Shown: in pieces, positions 24,043 through 35,922 of the stretch
Numbering within the stretch: the first letter of the stretch is position 1
Layout: each line of letters starts with the position of its first letter
From: Endothia cerciana
Lineage: Eukaryota; Ascomycota; Sordariomycetes; Diaporthales; Cryphonectriaceae
DNA length: 64,000 nt
Direction of reading: 5' to 3'
Assembly (NCBI GenBank): GCA_026119935.1
Contig: JALRMH010000020.1
Location: forward strand, 310,001 to 374,000
Notes under the pieces: model-generated
Databases searched by the model: none
The model's input: the letters and a program-made list of their open reading frames with translations, nothing else
What the model was told of the DNA's origin: nothing
Translations under genes and position numbers: made by a program

Positions 24043-25794
24043 ATGGCTGGAATCGAAGCTGCGGCCACAGCTGTCAGCTTCGTATCCTTTGCCTTCCAGT
24101 CATTTCAAGGTTGTGTGCAGGCTTTCGAGTTTTTCGACACTGCCCAGCATATCGGCCCAGACGGCGACTTGCTCCGCACGGGGCTGGAATTCGAAAAATA
24201 CCGCCTTGTTCGATGGTCTGAGAGAGTAGGACTCGGGCAGTCAGAAAAGGCTAGTGTGAATTGGCAGATGGCGACGAGTCTGCTTGAGCAGCTAGAATAC
24301 TTTCTCACATCCGCTGAAAACTTGAGGAGCCGCTACTCGTTGGACGTGACTGAAGAGACAGTGACAGCTGAAGAGAGACGTCAAGCAACGCAGAAGCCAA
24401 AGCAAGGGATGAGGAAGCTGATAGATTATTTGCGACCGACGATCTATACAACCACAGGGACCATCATCCAGAACAATAACTCAGCTGTGAAGAGACTGCG
24501 TTGGGCCAGCCGCGGCAAGAACAAACTGACGCAGTACCTAGAGATTATCAAAGACCTGGTTGATAAGCTTGAGTGTCTCCTTGACCGGGCAGAATTGGAG
24601 AGCGAGAAAAGCAACTACAACAAATTCCTGCGCGACCTGCTTTCTCTTAGTCCCGGCACCCTCGAGGCTGGGCAGATCGAGCAGCTTGTGGGGCAAGGGA
24701 ACCACCAAAGAGACGTGTCAGAGGAGGCAATAAAGGCCGCGGCTTATGCGAAGCAGGTCAGACTGGTGCTGAGTGCAGACAAGCGCGAAGACGAGGAGAC
24801 ACCTTCGTTCAAGAAGGCACCTGCATTCATGCCGACACTGAAGAAGCTCAAGTACAAGAATGTGCGATCCCGCTCCGAGATGGAATTGCGACAGATCGGG
24901 ATCGAGCTGGCCTTGTACCAGGATCAACCGGTCCTCATTCAGTGGAAGGTTGCCGAGGGTGCCGAATGGGAAAGATACGAGAGGCAGACGAAGTGTCTTG
25001 CCGTTTTGTTGATGTCGCTGAACCACGAGTCTTTCCGTTCGCTGCCATGTGTGGGCTCTCTTCACAAACAAGACATTGGACGTCATGCTATCATGTTTTC
25101 GGTTCCGCACAATTCCTACGATCTCGAGATCACGACTTTGGAGCAGCTCATTGCGGATGTGCGCTGCGTGAGCCTCGCTCGACGGCTCAGCATCGGGCGC
25201 AGCATCGCAGAGGCAGTGCTTCAGCTGCACACAGCAGGTTGGATGCATAAGTCGCTGCGCCCTGAGAATGTTATCTTCATGGCGAAGAAGGGATCAAAGC
25301 CGGAAGACACCCTGGAAACCGAACCTTTCCTCGTGGGGTACGAATATGCTCGTCCAGACAACCCAGACTCGGCACAGGCTTTTACACAATTGCTGGAAGG
25401 CCGCCTGGCAGAAGAGCTGTATCGGCACCCCCAGGCTCGAGGTGCACAACGCGAGACATATCAGAAAAGGTTCGATATGTATGCACTCGCCTGTATTCTG
25501 GTTGAGTTAATGACATGGAAGCCTCTGGTCGAACTACACTCTCAACATACCATCGAGGGCCTAAGCACTAAGCTGGACGCGGCCGAGAAGACGAACAGTG
25601 TGACCGAGATACCATCATTGGAGGAGCTCCTAGAGCAGCAGGCTGCAATTGAAACCCTAACTCATCAGGCTGGAACAAAGGTCTTGGAGGCTGTCAGGAG
25701 ATGCGTGGCTATGGTGAAGTTGAACGGAATTCAAGACGCATCGTTGGAAGTTCAGATAGACGTGGTGGACATGTTGGCATGGTGTAGAATCTGA
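24043..25794 (+). CDS. HeLo-domain (HET-S N-terminal type) pseudokinase
   Basis: Intronless, 583 aa from the ATG at 24043. The N terminus (MAGIEAAATAVSFVSFAFQS, then LLRTGLEFEKYRLVRWSERVGL) matches the HeLo fold of HET-S-like proteins, a helical bundle known to act on membranes in fungal programmed cell death. Residues 1-200 are the bundle, with a predicted long helix around 150-200. From about 290 to 583 the sequence follows a protein-kinase fold without its chemistry. The HRD loop reads MHKSLRPENVIF (H402), the DFG position reads VGYEYA, and no glycine loop is visible. The C-lobe signature RFDMYALACILVELMTW is intact. It is therefore expected to be a catalytically dead sensor or clamp for the HeLo effector. 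No prion-forming repeat is seen at the C terminus. Confidence 0.88.
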   Translation: MAGIEAAATAVSFVSFAFQSFQGCVQAFEFFDTAQHIGPDGDLLRTGLEFEKYRLVRWSERVGLGQSEKASVNWQMATSLLEQLEYFLTSAENLRSRYSLDVTEETVTAEERRQATQKPKQGMRKLIDYLRPTIYTTTGTIIQNNNSAVKRLRWASRGKNKLTQYLEIIKDLVDKLECLLDRAELESEKSNYNKFLRDLLSLSPGTLEAGQIEQLVGQGNHQRDVSEEAIKAAAYAKQVRLVLSADKREDEETPSFKKAPAFMPTLKKLKYKNVRSRSEMELRQIGIELALYQDQPVLIQWKVAEGAEWERYERQTKCLAVLLMSLNHESFRSLPCVGSLHKQDIGRHAIMFSVPHNSYDLEITTLEQLIADVRCVSLARRLSIGRSIAEAVLQLHTAGWMHKSLRPENVIFMAKKGSKPEDTLETEPFLVGYEYARPDNPDSAQAFTQLLEGRLAEELYRHPQARGAQRETYQKRFDMYALACILVELMTWKPLVELHSQHTIEGLSTKLDAAEKTNSVTEIPSLEELLEQQAAIETLTHQAGTKVLEAVRRCVAMVKLNGIQDASLEVQIDVVDMLAWCRI

Positions 25795-26166
25795 GTGCCG
25801 TTACTCGAACACGAGTCTCACGTCAGTTATAAACGAAGACAGCTTTCCTCTGAAAGCAAGGCAGCTGGTATCGAAGGCGATGCATTGGTGCTGTGGCTGA
25901 TTTGAATTATTTTTATAGAAGAGGTTGATCAGAGAGTGAAATTCACACAGGTGTGTTGGGTGTGATATCCGCTATAAACTCTGGGAAAGTATTCCATTAT
26001 CTCCTAGGGATGTTATATTAAGGAATTGGCTCAGGAGTAGATTAGCAGATAATCGTATATGTAGTCCAACTGAACAGGCGCTCTGAAGTTAAAGACTCGT
26101 TTGGAAAGATAAAAATTATCTTTTGGGTATATATATAATGTAATTGATGCTCAAATTAATTCAATC
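25795..26166. other. AT-rich intergenic
   Basis: 3' region of the HeLo gene and 5' flank of a tRNA. AT rich, with short TA repeats at about 26130-26140. No gene seen. Confidence 0.6.
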
Positions 26167-26255
26167 GGTCTGTTGGTCTAGTGGTATGATTCTCGCTTAG
26201 GGCCAACCTTATTCAATATTGCGAGAGGTCCCGCGTTCGATCCGCGGACAGACCC
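26167..26255 (+). tRNA. tRNA-Pro (anticodon AGG) with intron
   Basis: The acceptor stem GGTCTGT pairs with ACAGACC, followed by discriminator C. The D arm is GTCTAGTGGTATGAT. The anticodon stem CTCGC pairs with GCGAG, and its loop TTAGGG carries anticodon AGG. The T arm is CCGCG-TTCGATC-CGCGG. About 17 extra bases after the anticodon (about 26203-26219) are a tRNA intron at the canonical position next to base 37. The B-box GTTCGATCC is intact. Confidence 0.93.
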
Positions 26256-26265
26256 TTCTTAATTC

Positions 26266-26276
26266 CTTTTTTTTTT
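26266..26276 (+). terminator. Pol III oligo-T terminator of tRNA-Pro
   Basis: A T run begins about 11 bases after the discriminator base, the usual distance for RNA polymerase III termination. Confidence 0.8.
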
Positions 26277-26511
26277 CTTTCTTTTCGCCTTTTCAAGATG
26301 TGGATCAGTATTCTTATTAATCATCGGTTCTAGCGTGACATAGCACTCTAAGTGGAGTGGGTTTTCCTCGAGGAAGGACCTACTATGTAGTAACAACATG
26401 CAGTGGGCTCCTGCTACCTGAAAACAAGCCCACCTTCTCTCTGCGCCCCGCTGACATGCCTTTTGCGACCGATTATATCACTTGAGATAGATAGAGGCAC
26501 AGGCGTGGTGG

Positions 26512-27761
26512 TCAATACCAAGGATGTTGAGGAAATGTCAAGCTCGCCTGCAGAGGCATCTCACTGAGATTCCGCATGACGTTGTCTTCCACCTCGGCCA
26601 TCTCCTCGCGCACCCTACCCTCGAGGACCTCCTGCAGACCATCGTACCGCTGATCCATCTCCTTGCGAACGGTTTCGAGAATTCGCGCTTCTGACCTGTC
26701 TAATAGTTCCACCACATCCCTCTTGTGGGCCGCCAGCTGGTCATCAAAGTGTTGCCGGAGTGCGGACAAGCTCGAGTCCAGCATGTCCTGCATGATCTTG
26801 CGGCTGACCGGCTCGTTGGGTTCAGAGCTGCTGTCACTTAGACGGCGCCGCTTTGTGCCTTTACCTAATGCCATCTCAGCGACTTTGCGCATTAGGTGAA
26901 CGCTGAGTTGTTAAGAGATTACTCACCGCCATCACGAGAAGCAGAGAGCTGCTCTGCAGGCTCGTTATATTGGGGCGGCGGCTCGCCCGTCGCAGGAGGA
27001 TTATCGGAAGCGGAAGCAGCAAGGATATCTGCCTCGACAATCTGTCCACCCTGGCCCTGATACAGGCTCGATGTGCTCGCATGAGCCGCCAGACTGGCCA
27101 GTCCTTGATCTGTGACCGCAGCACACAGCTCTCGACAACGCGCAACAGACAGCCTCCTGCGGGATATATCTGCGTAGACGGCAAAGCAGGTCTGCCTCGC
27201 GAGAGCGCGGAGTCCATCCATCATATTCTTCCCCGCCCTCTTACTAGGCACACACGGCATCTTGGGCAGGACAAGGGCAGGTGGCTCTTCCATTTGGAAG
27301 CTCAACATCAGTGTCTCGGCACCGAACATCCTGTCTATTGGGAACGGATCTATCGATAGCTTTCGTATACGCTCCGGGTAGATGAAGAGGTAGATGCTTG
27401 TTCTGATATCGCGGCGGCGTTCACCTCCAGGGAGGGAAACCCAGGCACGTAACTTGAAAAAGGCTTTCCTGGATGTTGAATGCCAGTGGAGGTCGAAGAA
27501 GAGGTTGGGCAGAGACTGATCTTCCCATCTTGCTACGGCCGGAACCTTGGTCTCGTCGACTGCCTCGGGCCACGTAGGCTCAAGGTCATGACCCCGGTCG
27601 CCGGAGGAAGTGGACGACTCTGGGGACTGCTTGGCTTCAACAACATCCTCCCTCGCAGCCTCGGGATCATCAGGTGTGGTAGGCCTCGGGGTGTTTGGGT
27701 TCGTGCTTGAGCCGGTCGACGGACGTGGTAGCGATCCGGGCTGGGAACCAACGTCGGACAT
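26512..27761 (-). CDS. Unknown protein with C-terminal coiled coil
   Basis: Two exons, 27761-26927 and 26864-26512, joined by a 62-bp intron (GTGAGT...ATTAG), giving 395 aa; an alternative acceptor at 26883 would add six residues in frame. Residues 1-75 are Ser/Pro/Thr rich and probably disordered. The middle (about 85-230) is a globular region with aromatic and Arg-rich strands (LPNLFFDLHWHSTSRKAF) that I do not recognise. After the junction there is a basic patch, GKGTKRRRL, that could act as a nuclear signal. From about residue 300 a charged helix with heptad-like spacing suggests a coiled coil and dimerisation. No enzyme motif is visible. Confidence 0.7.
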
Positions 27762-29388
27762 CGAGACGAGCCTATGAGTGGTCAGCAGTGATCGGGGTCA
27801 CACAAGTCTACAATCAGGCGTTGTCCTCAAGTCCCGCCCACCCAGGCTTCTTTTCGAGTTGGGAGCAGCCTTGGCTCCGGTCGCAGGACAGGTCGACCGT
27901 GTCGTCGTGTTCCCGCACGCCCAGCCCAGCCACGTCGCATGAGACGATCTCCAGTGTCACTTGATGTCCCAGCGCCCAGGGTCTTTCGCCGGCCGTAGGC
28001 AGCGAGTAGAAGCCTGTAGGTTGGAGCTGGTCGTGAACCACCGGTCGCCGAGCGCCGTGGCCGTGAGCAGGCGATGCGCGGAGACCCGCTCGGTGAGGAG
28101 GCGAGCACCTTTGAACTGACTTCTGCGGTGATCTGACCGTCGACGAGGTACGGTCTGACTGCACGAGATGATGGCGTTGGGCTGTGCTGTGGACAAGTGA
28201 CGGACGTGACGATGGCAGCGAGAAACAGACGCAAGGGACAGCGTGTGCCCCTGGCGCTGGGGTTGAAATTGGGTGGCTGGTGCCCGTGGGACACCCTAAC
28301 CCTGCCATGGTATACCACAGTACGTCCGTAGTGTAGTCAATAACCGGGATGTGTCATCAGTTTATGGTACAATTTGATTCTCTCAAAACAAATCTATGGA
28401 GAGAATTCCCAGTATTATATACTGGGAGCTGGCCTCCTTCACTTTCAGTCACTCAAGTGAAGGGCCACTACCTAGTTCTTTCTTCACCTTCTTTTCTTCA
28501 TCTAATCAAAGACACTGCCTTATTCAGTGAGGGAGCTTCATCCGTCACCCTGATTGCCACGGCCATGCCCCTCCTCTCAGGCCGGGCCAGGCCTTGCACC
28601 TCAGAAAAGGGGAGACCCCTTGGTCTCTGCCACATATAGCATCTGCACTTCCTCGACACGAACACTCAACATTCCATCTAATACCAGCCAGCGACACACG
28701 TCTGGCCACATCTCACTCCTCGTCTGCAGTTTGCGTGCACTGTTGTTAAAAACCCACAGATAGAGCTTACAATTCCTCGGCGCGTCAAACATGTCATGGT
28801 GGTGGCACTACTCATGCTGCAGAAGGATTCGTGTGGCAATGCCCGTGCCGACGCCCCAAGGTCAAGGGATCAGGCTGCCGCAGGCTCAGCGCCGATCACG
28901 CCGATTGCGCCTAATTCTAATTGCGCCCTCGTGGTGTCCCAGCCTGCAGTCACCTTGCAAAACATCGAGAAGGCTTGCCGTGTTGAGTGGACCTGGCATC
29001 GGTCACGGGGGACCGGGCGTGTCGGGACGAGAACCAAAACGTGCCAGATGACGCTGCAGATGACCCACCCTCTCTGATCACCTCGCCCGGTGCTGGGTGT
29101 GCATCTCAGCTGCAAGAAGGATTCGATGCTGCTGGTAGATGGCAAAGTGGGCTTGTAATAAGCCGCCGTTGCAACGGGGCCGAATGGGTCAGCTTGCAGG
29201 TCAGCAGCCCGCAACACGGCAGCCATGTACTAAAGGGGTGAAATTGCAGCCTCGTCGATCCTAGGCACCGCCCTTTGGCTGAGCTTGTCCTCTGTTCTTC
29301 CCATTCCTTGGATTCTTGAGTTTATCTTGCTCGTACGGGTGTCGAGTCGACTCTAGAGTGAGTTTTTTGATGTGATTTCGGGGTTTGT
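27762..29388. other. Intergenic
   Basis: 1.6 kb between divergent genes. ORFs on both strands (27814-28318, 28870-29226) overlap in opposing frames and show no domain-like pattern. A CT-rich leader with TTCTTCCC precedes the rightward start at 29389. Confidence 0.5.
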
Positions 29389-32300
29389 ATGAAACCGAGC
29401 CCCGGAGATGACTTGCGATTCCAGGACGTAAAGATGGAGCGAGACCCCAACGCACCGGCATACTCCAGTAGCGCCCCTGAAGATTTGACAGATGCGCTTG
29501 ACGACGCAAGGCTTGCAGACGTTTTTGATGACTCTCCAGAACGCATCCACCCAGAGCCCCTCCCGTCTGTATCTCCGCCCGACGACAAGCTTGAATCCGC
29601 CGCCGGCCTGGTTGAGGTCAAGGATCATCATCCGTCTGCAGCGACAGCTGATGGCAGCAACGATGGCACGTCCAACAGAACAAGCACGTCCCACTGGGCT
29701 GCAGAGCCAGGCTTTGCTCACATCGACGGGGACATAGGGGGCTCGGGATATAATGAGACAAGAGTCGATATCATTACCGTCCCCTGTCCAGGAGCCGATC
29801 CCGTCGAGACGTGGACGCGAGACCCTCTCCCAGATGGGTACTTCGGCAACCCTCTCGACAACGAGTTGACGTCGCATCCCACTCTGAAGGAGCTCGCCGG
29901 TGATGCCATCCTGACGCCCGGCATCGGGGGCAACTTTCCTAAGGCGGCTCATCTGTGGGTTAGGCAAGGCATCCGTCGATATGCCAACACGGCGAGGGTC
30001 TTGCTCTACAGACATCGAGAGCTTTCGGATTTTGTCAGCCTTGATCTTCTTGCGAAGGACCTGCTGGAGAACGTCCTCTTGACACGCGACAGCAAGCAAA
30101 AGTCGCGCCCACTGTTCTTCGTAGCACACAGTGTTGGCGGCTTGGTCGTCAAGAGGGCTCTCGTCATGGCCAGAAAGGATGATAGGTTCCGTGCTATCTT
30201 GTACAATTGTCATGGCATCTCTTTCTTTGGTATGTATCCCAACACAGTTGGTGAGCAGCTAGTACTGACAGTAGCAGCAACTCCACACCGGGGGTCAAGT
30301 TATATGTCTATGCACAACCTGTCTGAGAGTATCCGGCGCCTCCTTCACCTGCACAGGCCGTTGCCTAGGTCCATCGCGCACGATCTTCGAGTCAACAACA
30401 AGGACCTACTCAGGATGCACGAGGAGTTTATCGACATTGCCAGTGAAATTCGAATCTGGTCGTTTTATGAGACCATCGACTCTCAACTCTCGGGCTCTAG
30501 CATGGGCCCTGCCAGTGAGGTTTCTTTCAGCGCACCCCTGGTGTCCATCAAGTCTGCCATAGTCGGCGTGAGGCAGGAGGTGATATACTCTTCACTTGAG
30601 AGCGACCACGCCCACTGCGCCTCCTTCGGCATTTCGAACCCTCGAACGCTGAGAAACTATTTACTTGACGTGGCAGCCGCAGTTGCCCAGGCTGAGACAT
30701 TAAGTCGAACGATTCACACACCGCTTAAGCTCAAGGATGTGGTCAAGGTGGAGGTCATCGGTTTCTACGACGATCCTGACGCCGCTACCGAGTCCGATGT
30801 TCGACTCTACATCACTAAATATCACCTCTCCGAGTTTCTTCTCAAGGGCCCAGAGAGATGCCTCGAGGAGCGTCTACGACGAGTGTCGTACCACGGCCCA
30901 GGCGGCCACCAACTATCATCTGATCAACCTGATCGGAACCGACTTAACCAGGGCATCATAGACAATGTTCAGGAAATGCGAAGCACGCTGTCTCGTTTTC
31001 CGGAATGGGGACGATCTGAATCTCCTGACATAGTTGTCACTCCAGCATCAACCAGGCCAGTCACGGGCGACGAAGTGCCACGTATCCCAGCCGGGAGACG
31101 GCCGCACAGCCGCACCATCCCTATCCTTTCTCCGCCAAATTTCCAGCGTCCCTCGAGCAGGAGTTCAGGTGGCACAGCAAGCACGATGTCAGACCCGACA
31201 GACCAGGAACACTCGCCAAGACAGGCCACTTCAACCGTGCATCACATACACGATCAGCGCCAGAGATCTGATACGGACTCGATAGGATTGGGCCTAACAT
31301 CTAGAAGCCCATCTAACAAGCTTAGCAAGACTGGATTCTCAAGACCGGACCCGAACCAGAGAAAGTTCATGTGGATCCATCTGCCATTTACAAACCCGAT
31401 TTGGGTCAAGGTAAGTCATGACTTTCTGGGCAAGAGGCTGGCTTTCATTAAATGTGTCACAGGACATCTTCGATACACTATCGGATACACACAAACAAAA
31501 CTTCAGCAGGCTGTTCAACAACGAGCACTGGGTATCAAGACATGTCCAAGGCCGGCACTCGCAATCTCAACCCTCGTTCGTCAAGCCTGCTGTCAATTTC
31601 ATCTCCGCCGACTCGGCGCCCTCGCCCCGACCATCTCATTCAAGCGGCCCAACAACAAGTACCGCCCCGTCGCCTAATTATCTCTACGTGTATCTACCCT
31701 ATATACACTTCGACACGTACAGGCATGTGATCCGACGCAGAAACTTGATAGCGAGAAGGCTAGCCCACGGCCGCGCGAGACCAGTGCCTGAAGACATTGC
31801 CGACCTTGACTCCCTGGAACTTCGCGTGATCTGGGAATTTCTAGGACACGACCCGCCACTGAATAGCCGACGGACCCTCGATCAGTTCGGCTACCCTTCA
31901 CTGAAGGATACGCATGCTCGAGATGACGATCAGATGCTTTACAAGCTCACAAAAGAGGACAAGACTCGTCCTCCGCCCACATTCGTGCATGCTGCTGCTC
32001 AATCAACAGGTTCTCTGGCGGAGAGGTACTCAGTCGGCACCAAGCTGCTACACGAAGTCATCGAGCGGGAGAAGGTGCACGCAGTGGACTCAGACTTGGA
32101 GAATGAGATTGTGCCAGATCTTCGAGACGGAAACGTGCTGATGGTGGATCAACTCTGGCTCTGGGCAATCGACACCAGTGGGTTCGAGCAAGCATATATC
32201 TTCCTTTGCATTGTGTCTGACATGAAACAGCCACACTCACAACGTTCTTCCCGAAGAGAGAGTCTCGCCCGTCAGAGGGCGCTCTGTTTCAGCAAGCAGA

Positions 32301-33656
32301 CCTCAGGAACAGTATCTACAATGAACTTAATGGCGATCTCACTGGGCGGTGTGAGAACGCCCTGGACCTCGCTGCCTTTGTGGTCCTTCATGCAGTAACG
32401 GTGCTGCTTGATCGGTCGTCTCATCCAGATCTTGAGGTCTTCCGTATTTTTGAAGAGGCCATAGGCATGCTGGTGAGTCATCCCCTCGTCGACGTAGCCC
32501 AGAGCTCCCGCAGTCTCACCGCAGGATTCTCATTTGTTATGGTGACCTAGACCGAGCGCATGACGTCTAGCCTCAAGAAGTTCCGCATGCAGACTTTCAA
32601 GGACGTCGATATCGACTCAGATGAAGAGCCCGAAGACAACACTGCAGCGTCGATTAAGAAACGACACAAGCGTGAGATCGAGAGGGCTGAGCGGGAGAAC
32701 CGGGAGAACACCTCGGCCCTGTTGGAGTTGCGTGATATGGAGGATGAGTTGAAGACCTTACAACGGCTGTTCGACACGCAGGTTATCATGATTGGAAAGA
32801 TGCTTGGGATCTATACTGAGGACAGCCTTAAGGATTTGACCCACAATGGCCAAGGGTACTTGAATGAGGCACTGACCAGGCTGGCCGAGTACAAGACACA
32901 GACGACTGAAATGCTGGAGCGGGTTGCCGCCACGAGGGGGGATGTAAGCGACGTCCCTCGTCAATCCTGACCGTGCTTGACTGCGATTGCCAGGCTGCTG
33001 ACACCACCGATATGCAGTACGAGAAACTCCTCGAGATGGCCCAGCGCCAAGCGGAAGTCGACGACGTCCGCTGGTCCCGCCTACAGACCGAGCTCGCCAG
33101 CTCCCAGAACCTCTCGGTCATGATATTCACCATCTTCACCGTGATTTTTCTGCCCCTCTCCTTCTTCACCAGCCTCTTCGGCATGAACACCCGCGAGTGG
33201 GGCGGTGTCGACGCCGAATTTCCGACCTTGGGCTTCATCGGCGAGATCAGCCTGCCCCTGTCAGTGTTCATGATCCTCGCGACGCTGGTCGCAGCCTTCA
33301 GCTCGCACGTGCAGGTGGCCTTCAGGTCTCTGTCCCGCCGGCTGTACAAGGTCTGGAATTTCTCTGTGAACGTGCTGAAGGCTCTCGAGCCGGAGTCGAG
33401 CCGCAGGGCCAAGGACAGCAGGAGGGTGGACAAGGAGCGCGAGGGGAGGGAGATGAAGGAGCGGCGTAGGAAGGAGAGGAGTTATGATTTTTGGGCCATG
33501 GTGCGGACACAGCGCACCCTGGGATCATACGAGATACCAGATATGAATCGGAATCTTGTCAGGTCGGGGACGGGGTTTGATAGTTCTGCGAGCGGAGCTG
33601 GGCAGGGGATGAAGACGTCGACCTGGTGGACAGGAGGTAGGGTGGGTGGAGGATGA
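29389..33656 (+). CDS. SesB-like serine hydrolase fused to a CorA-like membrane domain
   Basis: Six exons: 29389-30229, 30278-31410, 31463-32177, 32231-32472, 32551-32943 and 32994-33656. Introns are 48, 52, 53, 78 and 50 bp; phases all match, giving 1328 aa. Residues 1-150 are acidic and disordered. About 150-350 is an alpha/beta hydrolase of the LipA/SesB kind: oxyanion loop TPGIGG, nucleophile elbow AHSVGG (S248), and after the first intron ATPHRGSS. About 460-680 is linker. The second half is CorA-like: VDQLWLWAIDT, TTFFPKRES, a long charged coiled coil (about 970-1140), then TM1 ending FTSLFGMN (G1171-M1172-N1173, the family's GMN motif) and TM2 (LPLSVFMILATLVAAF). The C terminus is basic. 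Intron-defined continuity argues for one gene rather than two. Confidence 0.85.
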
Positions 33657-35922
33657 CTTGGGAGGACTGCAGGTCTGTCCACGACAGGAGTAAACACACT
33701 TAAGTGCCTTTCAAACCAGGTTGATTGAGCTTCTGCCACGTTGCGCGCTTCGGAGCAGGACTATCGGCCACGCGCATACTATCTCTGCCGCCTTCATAGT
33801 CCCGTTCGTGCCTTGGCGCATCTTGTACAGGAGGGAAAACGGCAATCCAATAGCAGAGTTAGTTATTCTCTGTCTGCCAAGGCTTCTCAAGGAAGCTGAA
33901 TATCAGACCCGGACCATAAACTGACCTGGATTGTATAAATGGTTTTCTTGTTCCGTGTGACTGACACGTCTGGTCTTTATGCCTTAGACCGGCTGCCATT
34001 CCTATGCTTTGTAAGTAGAAAAGGCGGATATGCTGTAGGCTCCTAGATACATATACAACGCGCATGCGCTTTCTGAGGTCTGCTCTAGGTGCAGACTCAG
34101 GATACTGGCTACCACCGTGCGGTTCCGGAACATTTCAAAGACCTGAGGCCTCATCTCCTTCTACGACCTAGGCAATGCAGATTTCCCGTCTGGTTTCCCC
34201 AGTTACCAACCAGAATTGCGGGCTGCATGCCAAATAGGGATTGCCTGGGCTGGTCACCGTGGGCGGACCAGAGTTGATGAATAATCTGTGTTGGCCCTTT
34301 CAGGGGGATCCCACCTGCACCCTCTGTCGTTTAGTTTCGGAGCAGTGGGCCACGCGCGCGAGGCGACAGAAACCCCCCTGAAGACTACATTAAGGATTGA
34401 GGATCTGGTCTTGGCGTGTGACGAAGGAGGCGCTCGAGGCTAAGGCGCGTAGAAGTAGGGTTGATTCCTTATATTTGCTTATGCACGTTCTGCATGGCTG
34501 TCTATCCCATGCCCGCACTCTTTATGAGACGTCACGTCGCTTTTGCTTGGGTCGGGTATGCATGACAGCGGAAGAGGCCGAGCCTGGTCACCTGCTGCTA
34601 TAGTGTAGGTACCCAGGCACGTTAGGCTTGCGGATCCCAAGGGCCCCCCCCCCCCCACCCACTGGGTGGAGCTCCAGTGTTTAACAGGTGGGCGTGGCAA
34701 GCTTTGGGATGAACCTCTGTTCATGCCAGAGCGCCAATGGAAAAGAGCGGTCATATGAAACAGGCTTGGAGAAACAAAGGTCAAGTGGGCCAAACACTTC
34801 TGGCAGGTCCTACTATATTATGTAAGGACTTCAGGAGCACCGGTGAGTACTCTATGGTATAGATTACGATATCACAAGAACGTCGCAGTAACCGTCCTTT
34901 GCGTTGTGGTGATGCTACCTCAAGACTCTATAGTTGATACACAAAAAGACTCTCATGTTAGGGCTGCGTGCTTCAGCCATTGGCCGAGTCAGGATCCGGC
35001 AGCTGCATCATGCATCTTGCCAGAAGAAAGCGAAGATCTACCGAGTATCTCACAGATTGTGTTGCTCCTACACCGTACAACGTGATCATAGCAAATTAAT
35101 CAGAGGTCGGTTCACTCAGGGGGGTTTAACCGACCGCGAGTTTGCCTGCCAGCCCCATTCAAACGAAACCACGGACGTTCCGAACAGATGGACCGCAAAA
35201 CATTCCCACCAATCGCTGACGAGGGCTGTTTTACCAGGACCAGGTGTTGGTCCCATGCGGCTCAAAAGAGATGCTTGCCAGGGGACTACTGCCGCCCATG
35301 CATATATTCCTTCCTAGCGACTAGTGCTTGGGGGAATCGTCAAGCCACTATCCGGGGGTGGAAACGCCGGCCGGGTTACCCATGCCCAGGGGCAAACGCC
35401 TGATAAACGACATGGCGAGAGCCTCACCCGAGTCACCCCTAAGCGAGCTAGATCTCCGCTAAGCTTGGATCAAGTTCGGACGACACATGGCGGCTAGAAA
35501 CATGTTCCATCGCTGGATTCGACCCTGGCCCTGGGTCTGGGACGACCGGATTGGAGCACTAATCGAGCGCGGAGCCCCATTTGGAAGATTGCAGTGGGAG
35601 CGCCGTCGACGAAAATCAACAGTCGCGCGGGCCAGAATGTCGCCCCTGATGGCCAAGGCTGGAAAGCGAGAAGATCGCCCTTGGGGAGGAACAGCCATGG
35701 AAGGTTCCTTCGGAGTGTAGGGCCGCGAGGGCCGCGAGGGCCGGGAGACAGGAGGCGAGATGTGCGATATAAGTATAGACCTCATCCCGCCTTTCTTTGC
35801 ATCAGTGTCGTGAAGCATCATCACCACCATCGGCACCAGCTAGTCTGTGTTCAGCTCATTCGCACTCCTTCCTTCTCCCCCCCCGCCCCCCCCTTTCCAA
35901 CTACCTAACTTTCACTTCAAAA
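33657..35922. other. Intergenic upstream of the GH7 gene
   Basis: About 2.3 kb with no supported gene. It holds a 13-C run at 34644-34656. The last part contains the GH7 promoter, including a TATA-like ATATAAGTATAG at 35767-35778, about 150 bp before the start codon, and a C-rich leader at 35879-35896. Confidence 0.55.
35767..35778 (+). promoter_or_regulatory. Putative TATA box of the GH7 gene
   Basis: ATATAAGTATAG about 150 bp upstream of the ATG at 35923, a normal position for a strongly induced secreted-enzyme gene with a leader of roughly 100 bases. Confidence 0.55.
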
